Part shown: piece by piece, positions 48,544-51,943 of the stretch
How positions within the stretch are numbered: position 1 is the first letter of the stretch
How the letters are laid out: the number at the start of each line of letters is the position of its first letter
Assembly: GCA_022774325.1 (NCBI GenBank)
Contig: JALFNN010000078.1
Span: forward strand, 1 to 51,943
DNA: 51,943 bases
Direction: 5' to 3'
DNA from: a bacterium
GTDB taxonomy: Bacteria; Bacillota; Clostridia; Lachnospirales; Lachnospiraceae
Notes under the pieces: generated by a model
Told to the model about the DNA's origin: nothing
The model's database searches: none
What the model saw: the letters and a program-made list of their open reading frames with translations, nothing else
Program-made: the position numbers and the translations under genes

Positions 48544-48686
48544 TTAAAGGCGGTCAAAAATGACCGGGTTCAAACAAAGAGGCATTTGCTTTATCATAAG
48601 AGCGAAGAATGGAAAAATATAAAATAATGCTTTCTTATGAAATTATATCAAAATAGAATAAAAAAAGATTTTCGGGAGGGAAACTA

Positions 48687-49115
48687 ATGAACAAAAAGGA
48701 AAATGAATATATTCAGTTGCCACCATTAAAAAGGGACACTGATTTAAGAGTGATCATGGCGCTGTGGGAATATGTTAGGCTGTCAGATGAAGAGAGAGAA
48801 CATGTTTTAACTATTATGAATGAAATTAAAAAAGATAAAGAAAGTAGAGTGCTTCCACCACTTGAATCACTTCAAAATCTGCCACAGGAAGAAATAAATA
48901 ATTTTGATAAGGTCATGGGAAAGATCATTAATGATATTATTGTGGAGGCATGTGATCTGGCATGTTGGGTGTATAGATGTAAATTTATCGAAGGATGGAC
49001 TCTGGAACAGATGGTAGATGAAAAAAGAGACGCAGAACAGTTCATTGTCGCCCTTTATTATCTATTTGAGAAATATATCGATAAGCCTGATGATAATAAT
49101 ATCAAACCATCATAA
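48687..49115 (+). CDS. hypothetical protein
   Basis: 142-aa acidic, mainly helical protein (LPPLKRDTDLRVIMALWEYVR, EACDLACWVYRCKFIEGWTLEQMVDEKRDAEQFIVALYYLFEKYI). No domain recognised and no signal peptide. GGGAGGG precedes the ATG closely. It lies between the rep module and an XRE regulator on the same strand, so it is probably element cargo or an accessory gene. Confidence 0.65.
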   Translation: MNKKENEYIQLPPLKRDTDLRVIMALWEYVRLSDEEREHVLTIMNEIKKDKESRVLPPLESLQNLPQEEINNFDKVMGKIINDIIVEACDLACWVYRCKFIEGWTLEQMVDEKRDAEQFIVALYYLFEKYIDKPDDNNIKPS

Positions 49116-49173
49116 TAAAACTGGTGTAAGTTAAGATATAAATATGATATACTGATATTGTTCCTTATTTTTT

Positions 49174-49204
49174 TTGACTGTATATATCGCAATACCTAAG
49201 TATT
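49174..49204 (+). promoter_or_regulatory. promoter/operator of the XRE regulator gene (candidate)
   Basis: TTGACT (49174-49179) is followed after 17 bp by TAAGTA, and the palindrome AATAC-CTAA-GTATT (49191-49204) covers the -10 side. This is a plausible autoregulatory operator for the XRE protein encoded about 85 bp downstream. Confidence 0.4.
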
Positions 49205-49287
49205 ATACATCGGTACATATAATCTGATAAGTTACCTTGTTTCTCAGTAAAATAAAGGTATCATATCGGAAAAGAGGTGTAGAATAC

Positions 49288-49611
49288 TTGCAAGCTGAGA
49301 ACTATATTATTGCTAAGATTGAGCAGTTGTGTGAAAAGAAAAATATCAGCAGATACAGACTAGCTCAGAAATCTGGAATCGCACAGTCATCTATTTCTAC
49401 ATTGTTAAACAGAAAGAGCGTTCCAACGATTCAAACTCTTGAGAAAATATGTGATGGATTAGATATTACTCTCGCTCAATTTTTTACGGAGGATGAAGAA
49501 TATCCTGATTTAACATCTGATCAAAAACAGCTGCTTTCTGACTGGAATGCAATGGATGATCATCAAAAAGAGTTGGTTAAAGCATATATACAGGGTGTCA
49601 TTAGAAAATAA
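49288..49611 (+). CDS. XRE-family HTH transcriptional regulator
   Basis: 107-aa protein with a Cro/CI helix-turn-helix (about 10-65): IEQLCEKKNISRYRLAQKSGIAQSSISTLLNRKSVPTIQTLEKICDGLDITLAQFF, followed by an acidic tail with LLSDWNAMDDHQKELVKAYI. I place the start at TTG 49288, 8 nt after AGAGGTG, which matches family length. Probably regulates itself and element functions. Stop codon lies within the stem of the following terminator. Confidence 0.88.
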   Translation: MQAENYIIAKIEQLCEKKNISRYRLAQKSGIAQSSISTLLNRKSVPTIQTLEKICDGLDITLAQFFTEDEEYPDLTSDQKQLLSDWNAMDDHQKELVKAYIQGVIRK

Positions 49612-49655
49612 GGACAGCTGTGCTTAAGAAATGGCATAGCATGTCCTTATTTTTG
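49606..49655 (+). terminator. terminator after the XRE regulator
   Basis: AAATAAGGACA (49606-49616) pairs with TGTCCTTATTT (49642-49652), followed by TTT. Confidence 0.85.
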
Positions 49656-49669
49656 TTTCGGGGGTTGTT

Positions 49670-50386
49670 ATGAAACGATATCATTTTTTATTCTGTGTAT
49701 TTCTTTTAGGGATTATCCTTTGTAGCTGCCAGACACAGACGGTTGAAAGTTCAAACAAAAATCAACAATTAGAACAGAAAGAAAAAGACGAGAAAGATTT
49801 AAAACTATCACTACAATCCTCCATTGGAAAGGAGCAATGCTTTATATGCGGAAATCCTGCAGGGGGACTTCTTGACTACTATTATAAATTCGATTCTATT
49901 GGGATTATTCATTGGGCGGATAGGTCAGTTACCGACACCCGGATTCGGGAATATGATGATGTTGGAAATGAAAAGATTGATTCTGGGCATATGAGTACAA
50001 TGGTACATTCTTTTGGAGAGGAGTATGGTTCTATTATGACACACTCTCAACCGGATAGATGCATTGCGGAATCGAATATACACCTTGGTGAGAAAGATAC
50101 AATAGATTGTGAATCGCTTATTGATCAGTTGTGCCAAGATTGTCTGGATAAGGTATGTGAGTTTTATGAAGATCAGATAAACAGTGATAATGATGAATAT
50201 CTGGAAAGCACAGGATATTGTCTGATTGATTTCAAGACAAAAGAATTGTATACTCTGTCCAATCCTTACCGTGGATATAGCATCCGAGATTATATGGTAC
50301 GGTATGACTATAGAGAGCAGGGAGACGGAGAAAAGTATATTGATCTATTGATTTTCTATGCTCCTGTCCGTGGCGAAAAAAGATAG
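49670..50386 (+). CDS. putative lipoprotein with CxxC motifs, function unknown
   Basis: 238-aa protein with a type II signal peptide (basic start, hydrophobic core, lipobox LCSC, Cys20). The mature part has QCFICGNPAGG and LCQDCLDKVC, two CxxC pairs that could bind a metal or form disulfides, then WADRSVTDTRI and a C-terminal beta-rich region. I do not recognise a family. It has its own upstream start region after a terminator and is followed by another terminator, so it is a single-gene unit, likely element cargo. Confidence 0.72.
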   Translation: MKRYHFLFCVFLLGIILCSCQTQTVESSNKNQQLEQKEKDEKDLKLSLQSSIGKEQCFICGNPAGGLLDYYYKFDSIGIIHWADRSVTDTRIREYDDVGNEKIDSGHMSTMVHSFGEEYGSIMTHSQPDRCIAESNIHLGEKDTIDCESLIDQLCQDCLDKVCEFYEDQINSDNDEYLESTGYCLIDFKTKELYTLSNPYRGYSIRDYMVRYDYREQGDGEKYIDLLIFYAPVRGEKR

Positions 50387-50400
50387 GTGTAATATTAAAA

Positions 50401-50437
50401 AAATGGACGTATTGGATGTTTACCATTACGTCCATTT
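50401..50437. terminator. convergent terminator
   Basis: AAATGGACGTA (50401-50411) pairs with TACGTCCATTT (50427-50437), with an A-run before and T-rich bases after. It lies between the lipoprotein gene and the reversed GrpB gene. Confidence 0.8.
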
Positions 50438-50459
50438 ACATCAATTCTACTGGAATTTG

Positions 50460-51026
50460 TCAGTATCTGTCGCCATATATCCTGCGGGCTTCTGTTGTCC
50501 ACTTGCGAATGAATTCAGTCTTTGCATCTGTATAGGCGTCTCTGTCATGCTCATATTTCTTCCATAATTCCAGCTTCAAAGATTCATAATCCTTTGCGAC
50601 CTGCGGATGCTCGTTCAGATAGTCGCGGAAATACAGTTCATCATTATCTCCGGTGTATCTGAGATGAATGTGATAAACCTTATCCGCAAAGCCTTCTTTG
50701 GTATACCCTTTATTGAGTGAAATCCGGTTTGTTTCAGCGGACATTCCGATAAAACCAATCCGCTCCATAACATGTGCCAGTTCTTCCATGTCGGCTTTTT
50801 CAGAAATCTCAACCATCACATCAACAATGTTCTTCGCCCATATGCCCTGTATCGCTGTACTTCCAATGTGACTGATCCTTTCAACAGGATAGTCTGGCAA
50901 CAGGTCCATTATTGAGGCTTCTATCTCCTTGTAGTAGTTTTTCCACTTATCATCGTGCTGAACAAGAAAAATGGGAAACAATTCCCACAGTTCGGCCAGC
51001 GTCATTTCCGACAGTTCCTTTCCCAT
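50460..51026 (-). CDS. GrpB family protein (nucleotidyltransferase fold)
   Basis: 188-aa protein with the GrpB/UPF0157 pattern: HIGSTAIQGIWAKNIVDVMVEI (Gly-Ser and downstream Asp of a minimal nucleotidyltransferase), then HIHLRYTGDNDELYFRDYLNEHP and YESLKLELWKKYEHDRDAYTDAKTEFI. Substrate unknown. The ATG at 51026 has GGAGG 8 nt upstream. Probably co-transcribed with the radical SAM gene upstream; base composition is higher in GC than the neighbouring rep module. Confidence 0.88.
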   Translation of the reverse strand: MGKELSEMTLAELWELFPIFLVQHDDKWKNYYKEIEASIMDLLPDYPVERISHIGSTAIQGIWAKNIVDVMVEISEKADMEELAHVMERIGFIGMSAETNRISLNKGYTKEGFADKVYHIHLRYTGDNDELYFRDYLNEHPQVAKDYESLKLELWKKYEHDRDAYTDAKTEFIRKWTTEARRIYGDRY

Positions 51027-51072
51027 CGTCAAATCCTCCAAAAATGCCGATTTCCGGCTCTAAAACTGAAAG

Positions 51073-51943
51073 TTAGCGATTTCTTTTTCCGGTATTCTCT
51101 GTCCCACGGATTTCCTCATGATAGAAATAATCTACGATCACCGGATGTCCCTGCGGGACTCTGCCATAAGGCATTTCATTATCCACAAAGGCACAATCAT
51201 ACTTCTTAGCCATTTCCTCAGCTTTTACTTCAAGCGCTTCAAAGTAGCTGCGGTTATGCTTGTTATAGATCTCATCGTAAAGCGGTACAAGGTCAGGATA
51301 TTTTCCGGCGATATAATCCATAACCGTCTTCTTGAAGCCGCCCCGAAGATTGAGGTTTTCGAGCCAGAACAGATCACACTGATCCTTTACCCGCTCAAAG
51401 ATGGCTTCAAAATCCGTGATGCCGGGGAATACCGGAGATACGAAACAGACTGTACGGATACCTGCATCATATACTTGCTTCATAGCAGCGATGCGCCGCT
51501 CAATGCTCGAAGCAGAGTCCATATCGTTCTTGAAATTTTCATCCAGTGTGTTGATCGACCATGAAACGGTCACTCGTCCAAGCTTCTTCAGCAGATCAAT
51601 ATCCCTTACCACAAGATCAGACTTTGTGCAGATCAAAATATCTGCGTCACTGCCAATCAACTGCTCCAGAAGTTTTCTGGTATTCCCGAATTGCTCCTCC
51701 TGTGGATTGTAGCCATCCGTCACAGAACCAATGACCACCCGCTGTCCGGCATATTTCTTCGGATTTTTAATTTCCGGCCAATGCTTCACATCAAGGAAAG
51801 TACCCCATTCCTCCGTGTGTCCGGTAAAGCGCTTCATAAAAGAAGCATAGCAATACTTGCAGGCATGTGTACAGCCTACATAGGGATTGACCGAGTAACC
51901 GCCTACCGGCAGACTGGACTTGGTCATGATGTTCTTTGTTTCC
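51073..51943 (-). CDS. radical SAM protein, SplB-like (5' end outside the window)
   Basis: The visible part has the CxxxCxxC cluster in YVGCTHACKYCYA, FMKRFTGH, SVTDGYNPQE and SWSINTLDENF, matching the radical SAM / Rv2578c-like group of small [4Fe-4S] enzymes. An ATG stands at 51927, but the frame stays open to the window edge (ETKNI before it), no good ribosome site precedes it, and relatives carry extra residues there. So the true start is likely beyond 51943. Substrate unknown. Confidence 0.85.
   Translation of the reverse strand, partial: ETKNIMTKSSLPVGGYSVNPYVGCTHACKYCYASFMKRFTGHTEEWGTFLDVKHWPEIKNPKKYAGQRVVIGSVTDGYNPQEEQFGNTRKLLEQLIGSDADILICTKSDLVVRDIDLLKKLGRVTVSWSINTLDENFKNDMDSASSIERRIAAMKQVYDAGIRTVCFVSPVFPGITDFEAIFERVKDQCDLFWLENLNLRGGFKKTVMDYIAGKYPDLVPLYDEIYNKHNRSYFEALEVKAEEMAKKYDCAFVDNEMPYGRVPQGHPVIVDYFYHEEIRGTENTGKRNR

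Overview
The window is the replication-origin region of a low-GC Firmicute, most likely a member of the family Lachnospiraceae (class Clostridia). The evidence is the gene order rpmH-rnpA-yidD-yidC-jag-mnmE-mnmG-rsmG-parA-parB-DUF4446-serS-DUF3881 on one side and dnaA-dnaN-yaaA-recF-gyrB-gyrA on the other, exact Bacillus/Clostridium-type parS sites, and AT-rich codon use. I cannot name the genus from the sequence alone.

Layout. oriC lies around 28.0-29.9 kb, with DnaA-box-like sites on both sides of dnaA. Genes to its left run mainly leftward and genes to its right mainly rightward, so both arms are transcribed with replication. Left arm, reading away from oriC: dnaA, dnaN, yaaA, recF, gyrB, gyrA, then two two-component systems and an ABC transporter with a nonsense-interrupted permease. 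These are followed by a small lipoprotein, a GNAT and a VOC protein, a second ABC transporter, a divergent alcohol/aldehyde dehydrogenase pair, a DUF2975/HTH/DUF4173 membrane cluster, fumarate hydratase and plsC, tRNA-Ser, and the 5' end of a 16S rRNA gene that leaves the window. Right arm: the rpmH operon, mnmE-mnmG-rsmG, a reversed alpha/beta hydrolase, three parS sites, parA-parB, serS and a DUF3881 gene.

From about 43.4 kb the window enters an accessory region. It starts with a cluster of tRNA-Arg(CCT) sequences: two 5' halves that both stop at the anticodon loop, followed by one intact gene. Next come a set of TGCCACCA repeats and a plasmid-like module (ParB-ParA-ParB, then two RepA_N-type replication proteins, the second carrying four iterons at an exact 23-bp period inside its coding sequence). 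Cargo-like genes follow: a small membrane protein, an XRE regulator, a lipoprotein, a GrpB-family protein and a radical SAM protein cut by the window end. I infer an integrative element or integrated plasmid inserted at tRNA-Arg. No integrase or relaxase is in view.

The signals I judge most worth a second look are the stacked tRNA-Arg 5' halves, the TGCCACCA repeats, the in-gene iterons, the gyrB-gyrA intergenic repeats and hairpins, the 40-bp palindrome built around one parS, the in-frame TAG in the ABC permease, and three ATGAC repeats at 11-bp phase upstream of an ABC operon.
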